NCBI GenBank assembly: GCA_045593005.1
Contig: JAZNVV010000037.1
Location: 1-14,612 of the forward strand
Reading direction: 5' to 3'
Source: UBA11475 sp045593005
GTDB lineage: Bacteria; Bacillota; Clostridia; Christensenellales; Borkfalkiaceae
Length of the DNA: 14,612 nucleotides
Shown in pieces: positions 1 through 5,804 of the stretch. The translations under genes were made by a program, and so were the position numbers. How positions within the stretch are numbered: position 1 is the first letter of the stretch; every line of letters starts with the position of its first letter. A model generated the notes under the pieces. The model saw only the letters and a list, made by a program, of their open reading frames with translations. It had not been told where the DNA came from and did not search any database.

Positions 1-5
1 ATTTT

Positions 6-11
6 TCCTTA
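6..11 (-). promoter_or_regulatory. Ribosome-binding-site-like sequence for a gene beyond the left edge
   Basis: Read on the minus strand, the window ends with TAAGGA followed by five A/T-rich bases. That is the right distance for a start codon immediately outside the window. It lies about 40 bases downstream of the leader terminator at 51-93, so it would be the ribosome binding site of the gene governed by that leader. The start codon itself cannot be seen, so this is an inference. Confidence 0.35.
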
Positions 12-50
12 TTAAATTTACAAGTTATTTTACGCTAAATTTCTCAAATA

Positions 51-93
51 AAAAAAAGGAAATACCCACCACTATTCGGTCAGTTTTTCCTTT
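51..93 (-). terminator. Rho-independent terminator or attenuator after the leader ORF
   Basis: On the minus strand the arm at 93-86 (AAAGGAAA) pairs with 62-55 (TTTCCTTT), an 8 bp stem. It runs straight into seven U residues at 57-51, so part of the stem overlaps the U tract. The 23-base loop can form a small inner hairpin (ACC 68-70 with GGT 78-80). It begins seven bases beyond the stop codon of the 15-codon ORF, the usual place for a terminator or an attenuator in a leader region. Confidence 0.6.
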
Positions 94-99
94 ACTATC

Positions 100-147
100 T
101 CACTTCGGTCTTGAATTTTTTGCCAGAAAATTCACACGTCGCGTCAT
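100..147 (-). CDS. Putative 15-residue leader peptide
   Basis: ATG at 147-145 opens a 15-codon frame, MTRRVNFLAKNSRPK, ending in TGA at 102-100. An AAGGAG ribosome binding site lies at 159-154, six bases upstream, and a consensus promoter lies at 193-221, so both transcription and translation signals are present. A terminator follows almost at once. The peptide is basic (five Arg/Lys), has an Arg-Arg pair encoded CGA-CGT, and ends Arg-Pro-Lys directly before the stop. It is far too short for a folded enzyme and has no membrane segment. The arrangement suggests a regulatory leader peptide whose translation controls the terminator, but a short independent peptide or a regulatory RNA is also possible. 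I do not recognise the family. Confidence 0.5.
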   Translation of the reverse strand: MTRRVNFLAKNSRPK

Positions 148-173
148 AATATACTCCTTGCCAAAAGGCAAAA
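118..173 (-). promoter_or_regulatory. Mutually exclusive leader RNA structures around the leader ORF
   Basis: Two pairings compete in the leader RNA. Short-range: TTGCC (171-167) pairs with GGCAA (162-158) around a UUUU loop and ends two bases into the AAGGAG ribosome binding site. Long-range: TTTTGCC (173-167) can pair with GGCAAAA (124-118) inside the ORF, which would enclose the ribosome binding site and start codon. A ribosome moving over codons 8-10 would break the long-range helix. This is read by eye; no folding energy was computed. Confidence 0.35.
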
Positions 174-192
174 TACTATGTTTGTTTATTAA

Positions 193-221
193 CTTATACT
201 ACAACTTTTGTGCAATGTCAA
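193..221 (-). promoter_or_regulatory. Sigma-A-type promoter of the leader unit
   Basis: The minus strand has a perfect -35 TTGACA (221-216), a 17-base spacer and a -10 TATAAG (198-193). The predicted start is near 186, about 40 bases before the ATG of the 15-codon ORF. It is one of the closest matches to consensus in the window, implying strong initiation. Confidence 0.75.
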
Positions 222-443
222 TACCTTTTTTTAAATTTTTTTCAAAAAAATTTTAGTAATTTTTTACATAAGCCATTTTTATCTAAAGTGATTTTTAGAA
301 ATATAACAATTTGTTTTTTATGTTAAATTTAATTATACAATGCAAAATAATATTAGCGTTATTAGCATTATTTTTTTTAATTATTTATCTTGTCGTGGTT
401 GCTTTTCGCCATACCGTTTGCAATAAAATCAATACCAACGCAC
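222..443. other. AT-rich spacer, no supported gene
   Basis: This stretch separates the leader promoter from the terminator of the symporter gene. It is dominated by A and T runs. A plus-strand frame starting at 311 crosses the terminator and runs into the antisense strand of the symporter gene, with no ribosome binding site, and is not credible. A loose stem AATGC/GCATT followed by a T run (about 340-385) is terminator-like on the plus strand but has no gene to serve. Confidence 0.5.
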
Positions 444-477
444 AAAAAAAGCACTTCCAAACGAAAGTGCTTTTTTT
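444..477 (-). terminator. Terminator of the symporter gene
   Basis: GCACTT (451-456) pairs with AAGTGC (465-470), flanked by seven A (444-450) and seven T (471-477). On the minus strand the hairpin is followed by U7, eight bases after the symporter stop codon. The flanks make it able to work in both directions. Confidence 0.85.
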
Positions 478-485
478 ATTTTTAA

Positions 486-1949
486 TTATTTTGCTTCGTC
501 TAATTTTTCAGCCATTTCTTGCTGTGGAGTTTTCTTTTTACCGAAGTGACAAATTGAAACTACAAGCCCTGAAAGCGCAACAAGTGCGATGGCGTTAGGG
601 ATAACCATAAGGAAGTTAAACGTATCAGCAAGTTCCCAAACAAGGTCGTTAGAAAGAATTGAACCCAAGAAAATAAATACAAGTGATATGATCGCATACA
701 CGATTACGCCTTTTTTACCAAATAAATGTTCAACGTTAATCTTACCAAAGTAGTTCCAGCTTATGATTGTTGAGAATGCAAAGAATAATAAGCAAATTGC
801 AACAAACATATTACCAAACGTTGCATTACCGAATGATGCTGCAAATGATGCTTGAACGATATTAGTTTTATCAATACCAGGAAGTGCCCAAGCGCCAGGA
901 TTTGCTGAATACATTACCGTGATAACTATTAAAGCCGTCATTGTTAATACTATAAACGTATCAATAAATACACCGATCATAGCAGTTGTACCCTGTTCGT
1001 GTGGGTCTTTAACGTTTGCTTGAGCGTGCGCGTGTGGTGTAGAACCCATACCAGCTTCGTTACTGAATAAACCACGTTTAGCGCCTTGGCTGATAGCAGT
1101 TTTGATTGCATAACCGATACCACCACCGATAATAGCGTTTGGTACGAAAGCATATTCAAAAATCATACCGAATGCTCTTGGAACTGCTGTAATATTAATG
1201 CAAAGGATAACAATACCACCTAATAAATATAAAACAGCCATAATAGGAACAAGTTTTTCCGTTACAGATGCAATTCTGCTAATACCACCAATAAAGATAA
1301 TTGCTGAAATAACAACTAAAACGATACCGATAATTGCTTGTACCCACATTTTGTTTTCTTCACTTACACCGAAAGCCGTTGACATTGTAGATGCAATAGA
1401 GTTAGATTGAACCATTGTACCCATAAAGCCAAGTGCTAAAATGATTGCTACAGCAAAGAAACCTGCTAAAAACTTACCTAATTTGCCCTTGAAAGCAGTT
1501 TTGATATAGTAAACAGGACCACCTGAAACTGTACCGTCTTCATTTACAACTCTTGTTTTTTGAGCAAGAACTGCTTCGGCATATATTGTAGCCATACCAA
1601 AGAAAGCGATTATCCACATCCAGAAAATTGCACCAGGACCACCGATAATGATAGCGCCGCTTGCACCGATAATGTTACCTGTACCTACTTGCGCTGCAAT
1701 AGCCGTTGCTAAAGCCTGGAAAGAACTTAAACCACTCTTTTGCTTTTCGCCATTTAATTTCATCTTACCGAAAACGTTTTTCATACCTTCGCCAAAACAA
1801 CGAACTTGAACGAACTTTGTTCTGATTGTGAACCAAAGCCCCACGCCAATTAAAAGCGCGATCAAAACGTAGTCTGCAAGATACGCATTGATTGTTTGAA
1901 CGACTTTTAGTACGCCGTCCATGAAACTACCTAAAAGTAAAGCCTTCAT
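486..1949 (-). CDS. Amino acid carrier protein, sodium:alanine/glycine symporter (AGCS family)
   Basis: A 487-residue integral membrane protein that probably imports alanine and/or glycine with sodium. The AGCS signature is clear: QVGTGNIIGASGA at residues 87-99, followed by a glycine-rich helix, and further on the block around GLFSNEAGMGSTPHAHAQA. About ten hydrophobic helices fill the rest, as in the family, and the length is typical. The start is M at 1949 with an AGGAGA ribosome binding site seven bases upstream. The frame stays open for 51 more codons, but those run through the expression platform and into the riboswitch, so they are not coding. The glycine riboswitch upstream argues that glycine is a physiological substrate or signal. 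Transcribed alone, from the promoter at 2177-2205 to the terminator at 444-477. Exact substrate preference cannot be read from sequence. Confidence 0.93.
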   Translation of the reverse strand: MKALLLGSFMDGVLKVVQTINAYLADYVLIALLIGVGLWFTIRTKFVQVRCFGEGMKNVFGKMKLNGEKQKSGLSSFQALATAIAAQVGTGNIIGASGAIIIGGPGAIFWMWIIAFFGMATIYAEAVLAQKTRVVNEDGTVSGGPVYYIKTAFKGKLGKFLAGFFAVAIILALGFMGTMVQSNSIASTMSTAFGVSEENKMWVQAIIGIVLVVISAIIFIGGISRIASVTEKLVPIMAVLYLLGGIVILCINITAVPRAFGMIFEYAFVPNAIIGGGIGYAIKTAISQGAKRGLFSNEAGMGSTPHAHAQANVKDPHEQGTTAMIGVFIDTFIVLTMTALIVITVMYSANPGAWALPGIDKTNIVQASFAASFGNATFGNMFVAICLLFFAFSTIISWNYFGKINVEHLFGKKGVIVYAIISLVFIFLGSILSNDLVWELADTFNFLMVIPNAIALVALSGLVVSICHFGKKKTPQQEMAEKLDEAK

Positions 1950-1991
1950 TTTTGTATCTCCTAAAAAAATTTTATCCAACGTTTTTGCAAC

Positions 1992-2019
1992 AAAAAAAGT
2001 TGCTAATATCAGCAACTCT
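1992..2019 (-). terminator. Intrinsic terminator in the riboswitch expression platform
   Basis: On the minus strand AGTTGCT (2017-2011) pairs with AGCAACT (2004-1998) around the loop GATATT, followed by a run of U residues (1998-1992). It lies between the glycine aptamer and the symporter start. Its 5' arm overlaps AGAGTT (2019-2014), which is complementary to AACTCT at 2122-2117, the 5' strand of aptamer P1. When ligand holds P1 closed the terminator is free to form, which predicts that glycine switches the gene off. That direction is inferred from pairing only. Confidence 0.8.
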
Positions 2020-2046
2020 AAAGAATAGAAAAAAGCAACGTTAAAT

Positions 2047-2122
2047 GGCTCTGTCCTTTTGCCTGAGAGATTCGACTTGCGTCTTGCACCTTCGGCACCC
2101 ATTTAAGGGATTCTCCAGAGTT
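2047..2122 (-). promoter_or_regulatory. Glycine riboswitch, single aptamer
   Basis: The minus strand carries the glycine aptamer consensus in order: CTCTGGAGAATC, then GGGTGCCGAAGGTGCAA, then CTCTCAGGCAAAAGGACAGAG. P1 is CTCTG (2120-2116) with CAGAG (2053-2049). Only one full aptamer is present; the usual tandem partner is reduced to a hairpin at 2131-2150. Glycine riboswitches are known upstream of glycine cleavage genes and of AGCS symporters, and the latter is the case here. It lies inside the 5' leader between the promoter at 2177-2205 and the symporter ATG. Confidence 0.93.
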
Positions 2123-2130
2123 CCTCCGAA

Positions 2131-2150
2131 TACGGTTTTTACATTCCGTA
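2131..2150 (-). promoter_or_regulatory. Small hairpin 5' of the glycine aptamer (possible ghost aptamer)
   Basis: TACGG (2150-2146) pairs with CCGTA (2135-2131) just upstream of the aptamer. Singlet glycine riboswitches are known to keep a short ghost stem in place of the missing second aptamer, and this hairpin is in the right place for the type in which the ghost stem comes first. The functional reading is inferred. Confidence 0.45.
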
Positions 2151-2176
2151 AACATCAACGGTAACTGATTGATTGC

Positions 2177-2205
2177 ATTATAGCACTATAATTATAAAAA
2201 TGCAA
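2177..2205 (-). promoter_or_regulatory. Promoter of the riboswitch-symporter unit
   Basis: On the minus strand -35 TTGCAT (2205-2200), a 17-base spacer and -10 TATAAT (2182-2177) preceded by TGC, an extended -10. The predicted start near 2170 gives a leader of about 220 bases that contains the hairpin, the aptamer and the terminator in that order. Confidence 0.75.
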
Positions 2206-2428
2206 ACAATTTTATGCCTTTTTTATTAAATTTTTACGATTTTATAACAAATATTGTTTCAAATATTTTTTTTATTAATATATTTAAATAATGTTTATTT
2301 TATATATAATTTTTGATGTTATAAAGACTAAAAATCTATTTATTTGATTAATATGTCTTTATTTTTTACAATTTATTATAATTATTTTTTGTATGTTTAT
2401 TTATGCATTTATTAATATATGTTATAAT
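2206..2428. other. AT-rich intergenic spacer
   Basis: It lies between the symporter promoter and the stop codon of the acyltransferase gene. It is almost pure A/T. The only structure seen is an 8 bp inverted repeat, ATAAAGAC (2321-2328) with GTCTTTAT (2355-2362), with a 26-base AT-rich loop. It has a T run on the plus strand side but none on the minus side, so it is a poor terminator for the acyltransferase mRNA. No ORF or promoter of quality was seen. Confidence 0.5.
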
Positions 2429-3304
2429 TTAACTATTTTCACATAAATAAGTTAATTTTTCGCCATACATTCTTTCATACATTTTTTTAGATAATTCATA
2501 ATTTTTATTCATCATAACTAAAGCATTTTCTTTTACAGACAAATTTTTATCAGTAAAAATAGGTGGCATAATTCTAACCGTGTAACTTTTTTTGTTAAAA
2601 CCGTCTTTATCAAACTCCTCCTTGTCCGTCATTGCAACAAATAATGGCACGATAGGCACGTTATTTGACGCCGCATACTTAAACGCACCTATTTTATATG
2701 GCCGTGGTTTTTTATAATTCCACCACATAGACTGCTCGGGATAAATTAAAATTTTATTTCCGTCCTTTAATAACTTATCTACGGCTTTATTTAAGTTCAT
2801 CATTGTACGCACGTTTGATGAAAGTGGCAAGGTGCGTTCATACTTTAATAAAAAACCAAAAATACCAGACATAAAATAATTGCCTTCTCTGATAATTTTA
2901 TAAAAACCTTTATTGCCTTGCATCTTTTTTACTACTTGATGGACGGCAACGTTTTCATAAATACTAAAATGATTGCTAGTTATAATTGCCCCACCACTAA
3001 TGTCTTTTAAATTTTCAGCACCTATTACGGTAATGTTGAAATCTTTAACGACTTTACTTTCGTATCTTTTTGCAATAAAGCCTGCTATTTTGCGTTTTAT
3101 TTTTGTCGATAATTTTTTTGCTAAATAATCGACGTCTTTTGGCATTATTGTCCTTGCAGGTGGGTCGTTTTCAACGTCGTTAAAAAAGTTATCCCCACCA
3201 AGTCTTTCATTTGCCATTATGCGTGATAGCACTTCTAATCTTTCATCACGAAGTTTAGTATTTATATTTAAATTAACGTTAGCACATTCCATATTCTTAA
3301 TCAT
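2429..3304 (-). CDS. PlsC-like lysophospholipid acyltransferase family protein
   Basis: A 291-residue protein with the glycerolipid acyltransferase fold signature. Residues 111-117 read NHFSIYE, the motif I histidine box with the usual HX4D changed to HX4E. YPEQSMWWNYKKPRP (188-202) occupies the place of the FPEGTR motif, and VPIVPLFV follows at 216-223. Such enzymes move an acyl chain from acyl-ACP or acyl-CoA to a hydroxyl on a lipid or glycan at the membrane. About 85 N-terminal residues precede the acyltransferase core and have no motif I know. The start is four bases after the GT8 stop, and the end of that gene supplies AGGTAGG as ribosome binding site, so the two are translationally coupled. 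The partner suggests acylation of a glycolipid or surface polymer rather than housekeeping phosphatidic acid synthesis. Activity with the altered motifs is uncertain. Confidence 0.78.
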   Translation of the reverse strand: MIKNMECANVNLNINTKLRDERLEVLSRIMANERLGGDNFFNDVENDPPARTIMPKDVDYLAKKLSTKIKRKIAGFIAKRYESKVVKDFNITVIGAENLKDISGGAIITSNHFSIYENVAVHQVVKKMQGNKGFYKIIREGNYFMSGIFGFLLKYERTLPLSSNVRTMMNLNKAVDKLLKDGNKILIYPEQSMWWNYKKPRPYKIGAFKYAASNNVPIVPLFVAMTDKEEFDKDGFNKKSYTVRIMPPIFTDKNLSVKENALVMMNKNYELSKKMYERMYGEKLTYLCENS

Positions 3305-3308
3305 ATTT

Positions 3309-4250
3309 TTACCTACCTATTATTTTTCTAAACGTTTTTTCTCCGTTTGCAATTTCTAACGCCTTTTTTATAAGTGCTATGCCACACACTTTATCGCTAG
3401 TTTTACTTTCGTCAGTATAGTTTGAACGCATTTTTATTAAGTCGTCATAAAAGCTTGTCTTTTTTGCGTAATACCAAAAACACTCCTCATACGCTACACC
3501 TTTATATTTCCACGGCTTGTCAAACATATTGTAATGAATAAGATAATTTTCCTCACTAAATTTAGTCGTTGCCGTCGGCATTCTATCCCAACCGTCGGAT
3601 AAATACTTAACTTTTCCATTACATAGAACGTTTAAGTAGTCTTGATCGGGCGCAACGGTAGGTGGATTATAGGTCGTTAGAATTTTAATAAACTTTTCTT
3701 CCACTTTTTGTCTTCTAAATTCTGACAAATTCATAACAAGGACACCTGAATTAAAATATTCCTTTGGTTTAATTCCAAGTGCGTTAACGGTATAATAACA
3801 AAAACTTTCATTATAAGCGACAACTTGATCGGTTATAGCGCCCAAAAGATAGTTCTCTATATTCTCGTCAAAAAGTTTTGCAATATCCGTTAAAAGTACA
3901 ATGTCGCTGTCAATATAAATTGCTTTATCAATATTAGGAAACATTGACGGAATAAACAACCTATAAAAAATAGAAACAGTATAATAATCTCTTAAACTAA
4001 CTTGCATCTCATTTTTTATACTTTTAATTTTTTCCGTTAAATCAACGTAATTAATTTTTACGTTTTCAGACTGCAATCTATTTAGTTGCATCATATTTTC
4101 TTCGGTAAGTCCCTCTGACATAATGTACAATGAGTAGTTTACGTTTTTATTTGCGTGTTCTTTAATAGAAGTTATTGCAACAGCCGTAAAAGGAACGTAA
4201 TTGTCGTCAATAGCTATAAATATAGGGATTTCCTTTTTTTCTTTTAACAT
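3309..4250 (-). CDS. Glycosyltransferase family 8 protein
   Basis: A 313-residue cytoplasmic or membrane-associated GT-A enzyme that would transfer glucose or galactose from a UDP-sugar, with retention. Family 8 features are in order: IPIFIAIDDNYV near the N-terminus, R97 in the SIFYRLFIP block, the metal-binding DSD at 114-116 (IYIDSDIVLL), NSGVLVMNL at 167-175, PDQDYLN at 201-207, and H239 followed by KPWKY at 245-249, the C-terminal ligand region. The start has AGGAGG five bases upstream, the strongest ribosome binding site in the window. It is the first gene of a two-gene operon with the acyltransferase and has its own promoter at 4292-4319. Relatives include LgtC-like lipooligosaccharide galactosyltransferases; the acceptor here is unknown. 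Confidence 0.88.
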   Translation of the reverse strand: MLKEKKEIPIFIAIDDNYVPFTAVAITSIKEHANKNVNYSLYIMSEGLTEENMMQLNRLQSENVKINYVDLTEKIKSIKNEMQVSLRDYYTVSIFYRLFIPSMFPNIDKAIYIDSDIVLLTDIAKLFDENIENYLLGAITDQVVAYNESFCYYTVNALGIKPKEYFNSGVLVMNLSEFRRQKVEEKFIKILTTYNPPTVAPDQDYLNVLCNGKVKYLSDGWDRMPTATTKFSEENYLIHYNMFDKPWKYKGVAYEECFWYYAKKTSFYDDLIKMRSNYTDESKTSDKVCGIALIKKALEIANGEKTFRKIIGR

Positions 4251-4264
4251 TTATACCTCCTATA

Positions 4265-4282
4265 AAAGCGTTCTATCGCTTT
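4265..4282 (-). promoter_or_regulatory. 5'-UTR hairpin before the GT8 ribosome binding site
   Basis: AAAGCG (4282-4277) pairs with CGCTTT (4270-4265), a 6 bp stem with a six-base loop, ending a few bases before the AGGAGG at 4261-4256. It lies in the short leader predicted from the promoter at 4292-4319. It could protect the 5' end or tune translation; an alternative pairing GTTC/GAAC overlaps it. Confidence 0.4.
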
Positions 4283-4291
4283 ACGAACAAA

Positions 4292-4319
4292 ATTATAAAT
4301 AGTTTGTTAGTTTTATCAA
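4292..4319 (-). promoter_or_regulatory. Promoter of the GT8-acyltransferase operon
   Basis: Minus strand -35 TTGATA (4319-4314), 16-base spacer, -10 TATAAT (4297-4292). The predicted start near 4285 leaves a leader of about 35 bases. The TGAGAG motif cluster starts about 20 bases upstream of the -35. Confidence 0.7.
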
Positions 4320-4339
4320 AGAGAATTATTAAAATTAAA

Positions 4340-4408
4340 CTCTCTAATATTTTTACCACTTTTGAGAGCCCTCTTAACGTGCGTGAGAGTTTAAAAAAAC
4401 ATCTCTCA
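4340..4408. repeat. Cluster of TGAGAG/CTCTCA motifs, possible operator array
   Basis: TGAGAG occurs at 4363-4368 and 4384-4389, exactly 21 bp apart (two helical turns), and its inverse CTCTCA at 4403-4408. CTCTCT lies at 4340-4345. The outer copies AAACTCTC and GAGAGTTT form an 8 bp inverted repeat (4337-4344 with 4385-4392). The first TGAGAG is part of a short dyad AGAG-CC-CTCT. The cluster sits between two divergent promoters and next to the -35 of the GT8 operon. It reads like a binding region for a dimeric regulator. A folded RNA is less likely, since the region is upstream of both predicted start sites. Confidence 0.45.
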
Positions 4409-4547
4409 TAAAGCGAGAATACGCCTATTTTTAAGCATTTTTTAACAAAAAAAGCAATTTATTGACCGTTTTTTTAATTTTTTTAAAACAAAAAAAGAAC
4501 CGACCGTCCTATAATAATGTATAGATATTTGTTTTGTTAAATAATGC

Positions 4548-4576
4548 TTGATTTAAAAAATATATAGTGATATAAT
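4548..4576 (+). promoter_or_regulatory. Promoter of the membrane-anchored XRE regulator
   Basis: Plus strand -35 TTGATT (4548-4553), 17-base spacer, -10 TATAAT (4571-4576). The expected start site, six or seven bases after the -10, is about 4583, only a few bases before the ATG at 4586. No Shine-Dalgarno sequence lies between them. A dyad CTATA-N6-TATAG (4509-4524) lies 24 bp upstream of the -35 and could be an operator. Confidence 0.72.
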
Positions 4577-4585
4577 TCAATTGTT

Positions 4586-5164
4586 ATGAAATCTGTTAAA
4601 GAAACTTTAGTTGAAAATTTAATACAATTAAGAAAAGACAGCAAGCTTACACAACTTGAACTTGCTGAAAAAGTAGGATATTCTGATAAGGCTGTTTCAC
4701 GTTGGGAACACGGTGAAGTTATGCCTGACATTGATACGCTTGAAAAACTTGCAGAAGTTTATCAAATCCCTTTTACTTCACTTTTTACCGAAAAGTTAAA
4801 TGCAAAAAAAGAGCGTGTTAACAAAAAACATCTTGGCAACAAACTTATTATATCCTTGCTTGCCGTTCTTTCCGTTTGGGTAGTGATGTTCCTTTCATTT
4901 ATTTTATGCAAATCAATATTAGGGATATCTTTGTGGCAATTATTTGTGCTTGGCGCACCTATTTCCTTTTTATTAGGAATTATCTTTTGCGCTATATGGG
5001 GCAATAGAAAAAATTTGTTTATTTGTATATCTTTATTTGCTTGGACGTCTTTAGCATACATACACTTACAACTTATATCTTATAATCTTTGGATGTTATA
5101 CATTGTTGGAATTCCTATACAAATAATGATACTTTTATCTTATAAATTTAACAAACACAAATAA
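4586..5164 (+). CDS. XRE-family transcriptional regulator with C-terminal transmembrane domain
   Basis: A 192-residue protein in two parts. Residues 9-63 are a classic HTH_3/XRE domain (LRKDSKLTQLELAEKVGYSD, then KAVSRWEHGEVMPDIDTLEKLAEVY in shorter form), which binds DNA as a dimer. After a basic linker (about 70-84), four hydrophobic segments follow at roughly 86-108, 114-138, 144-164 and 168-186, so the protein should be held in the membrane. The only plus-strand gene in the window; divergent from the GT8 operon and ended by its own terminator at 5178-5204. There is no ribosome binding site and the promoter predicts a nearly leaderless mRNA, which favours low, autoregulated expression. Candidate target: its divergent neighbour, the envelope-type GT8-acyltransferase operon. 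That link is inferred from position only. The ligand or stimulus is unknown. Confidence 0.82.
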   Translation: MKSVKETLVENLIQLRKDSKLTQLELAEKVGYSDKAVSRWEHGEVMPDIDTLEKLAEVYQIPFTSLFTEKLNAKKERVNKKHLGNKLIISLLAVLSVWVVMFLSFILCKSILGISLWQLFVLGAPISFLLGIIFCAIWGNRKNLFICISLFAWTSLAYIHLQLISYNLWMLYIVGIPIQIMILLSYKFNKHK

Positions 5165-5177
5165 AAATTAACAAATA

Positions 5178-5204
5178 TCCACCAGCCTAGCTGGTGGATT
5201 TTTT
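5178..5204 (+). terminator. Terminator of the XRE regulator gene
   Basis: TCCACCAGC (5178-5186) pairs perfectly with GCTGGTGGA (5190-5198) around a three-base loop, followed by six T (5199-5204). A strong plus-strand Rho-independent terminator 13 bases after the stop codon. Confidence 0.93.
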
Positions 5205-5209
5205 GCTGT

Positions 5210-5239
5210 AAAAAAAGTCAGGCAATTAGCCTGACTTTT
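5210..5239 (-). terminator. Terminator of the nrdD-nrdG operon
   Basis: AAAAGTCAGGC (5213-5223) pairs with GCCTGACTTTT (5229-5239), loop AATTA. On the minus strand the stem runs into a U tract (5216-5210), a few bases after the nrdG stop codon. It faces the XRE terminator, so the convergent transcripts are both ended here; it could also act on the plus strand. Confidence 0.9.
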
Positions 5240-5245
5240 ACTATT

Positions 5246-5776
5246 TTATCTACGTAATTTTTCCCAAATTACAACCTTATTACTACTTAACGATTTTTTT
5301 ACGTCTATAACGCGTTGATTAGAACTGCCCCTAAACTGCAAAGTGATATCGTGTAATTCTTCTACGTAACGTCCATCTATAATAATATCAATTAGTGATA
5401 AAAGTTCGTCCGTACAATCGGTGTAACGCTGTCCACCTTTAACTAGATCAACGTCAAATACAAATCCTGTAAATAACCAAACGTCTTTTTTTGGAAATTT
5501 TTCCTTAAACCTTTTTAAAAAAGGTAAAAGCGCTTGTTGGTTTTGTATTTCCATAGGCTCTCCCCCTAAAATGGAAATACCTTGTATCCAGTCGGGTTTT
5601 GTTTCGTTAAATATAAATTCTTCCGTTTCAGAAGTAAACTCCGTACCGTAACAAAAATCCCACGTTTTTTGATTAAAACAGTTTTTACAACGCCTTGTAC
5701 AACCCGAAACAAAAAGCGCCGTTCTAACGCCTTCGCCGTTCGCTATATCGTTCGTTTTAATTTCACCGTAATACAT
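5246..5776 (-). CDS. nrdG: Anaerobic ribonucleotide reductase activating protein (radical SAM)
   Basis: A 176-residue radical SAM enzyme that binds a [4Fe-4S] cluster and cleaves S-adenosylmethionine to place the glycyl radical on NrdD. The cluster motif CX3CX2C is C26, C30, C33 (SGCTRRCKNCFNQ), followed by the SAM-contact motif GGEPM. The N-terminal MYYGEIKTNDIANGEGVR and the length match the family. The start has AAAGG six bases upstream, a modest ribosome binding site. It lies 60 bases after nrdD in the same direction, with a strong hairpin in between that may lower its expression relative to nrdD. It is the last gene before the terminator at 5210-5239. Confidence 0.95.
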   Translation of the reverse strand: MYYGEIKTNDIANGEGVRTALFVSGCTRRCKNCFNQKTWDFCYGTEFTSETEEFIFNETKPDWIQGISILGGEPMEIQNQQALLPFLKRFKEKFPKKDVWLFTGFVFDVDLVKGGQRYTDCTDELLSLIDIIIDGRYVEELHDITLQFRGSSNQRVIDVKKSLSSNKVVIWEKLRR

Positions 5777-5804
5777 ACAATACCTTTGTGGTATCGTTAT
5801 AAAA

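Noticed and set aside
311..598. Plus-strand frame of 95 codons
   Set aside because: It has no ribosome binding site, crosses a strong terminator at 444-477 and continues antisense to the symporter gene. The hydrophobic look comes from T-rich sequence.
2123..2176. A second glycine aptamer upstream of the first
   Set aside because: The conserved GGGTGCCGAAGG and CTCTCAGGCAAAAGGACAGAG elements occur only once; only a small hairpin remains in this stretch.
2321..2362. 8 bp inverted repeat as terminator of the acyltransferase gene
   Set aside because: The stem is A/T-rich with a 26-base loop, and the T run is on the plus strand, the wrong side for the minus-strand gene. Noted only in the spacer description.
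4762..5061. Minus-strand frame antisense to the XRE gene
   Set aside because: No ribosome binding site or promoter, and the plus-strand frame encodes a clear HTH and membrane segments.
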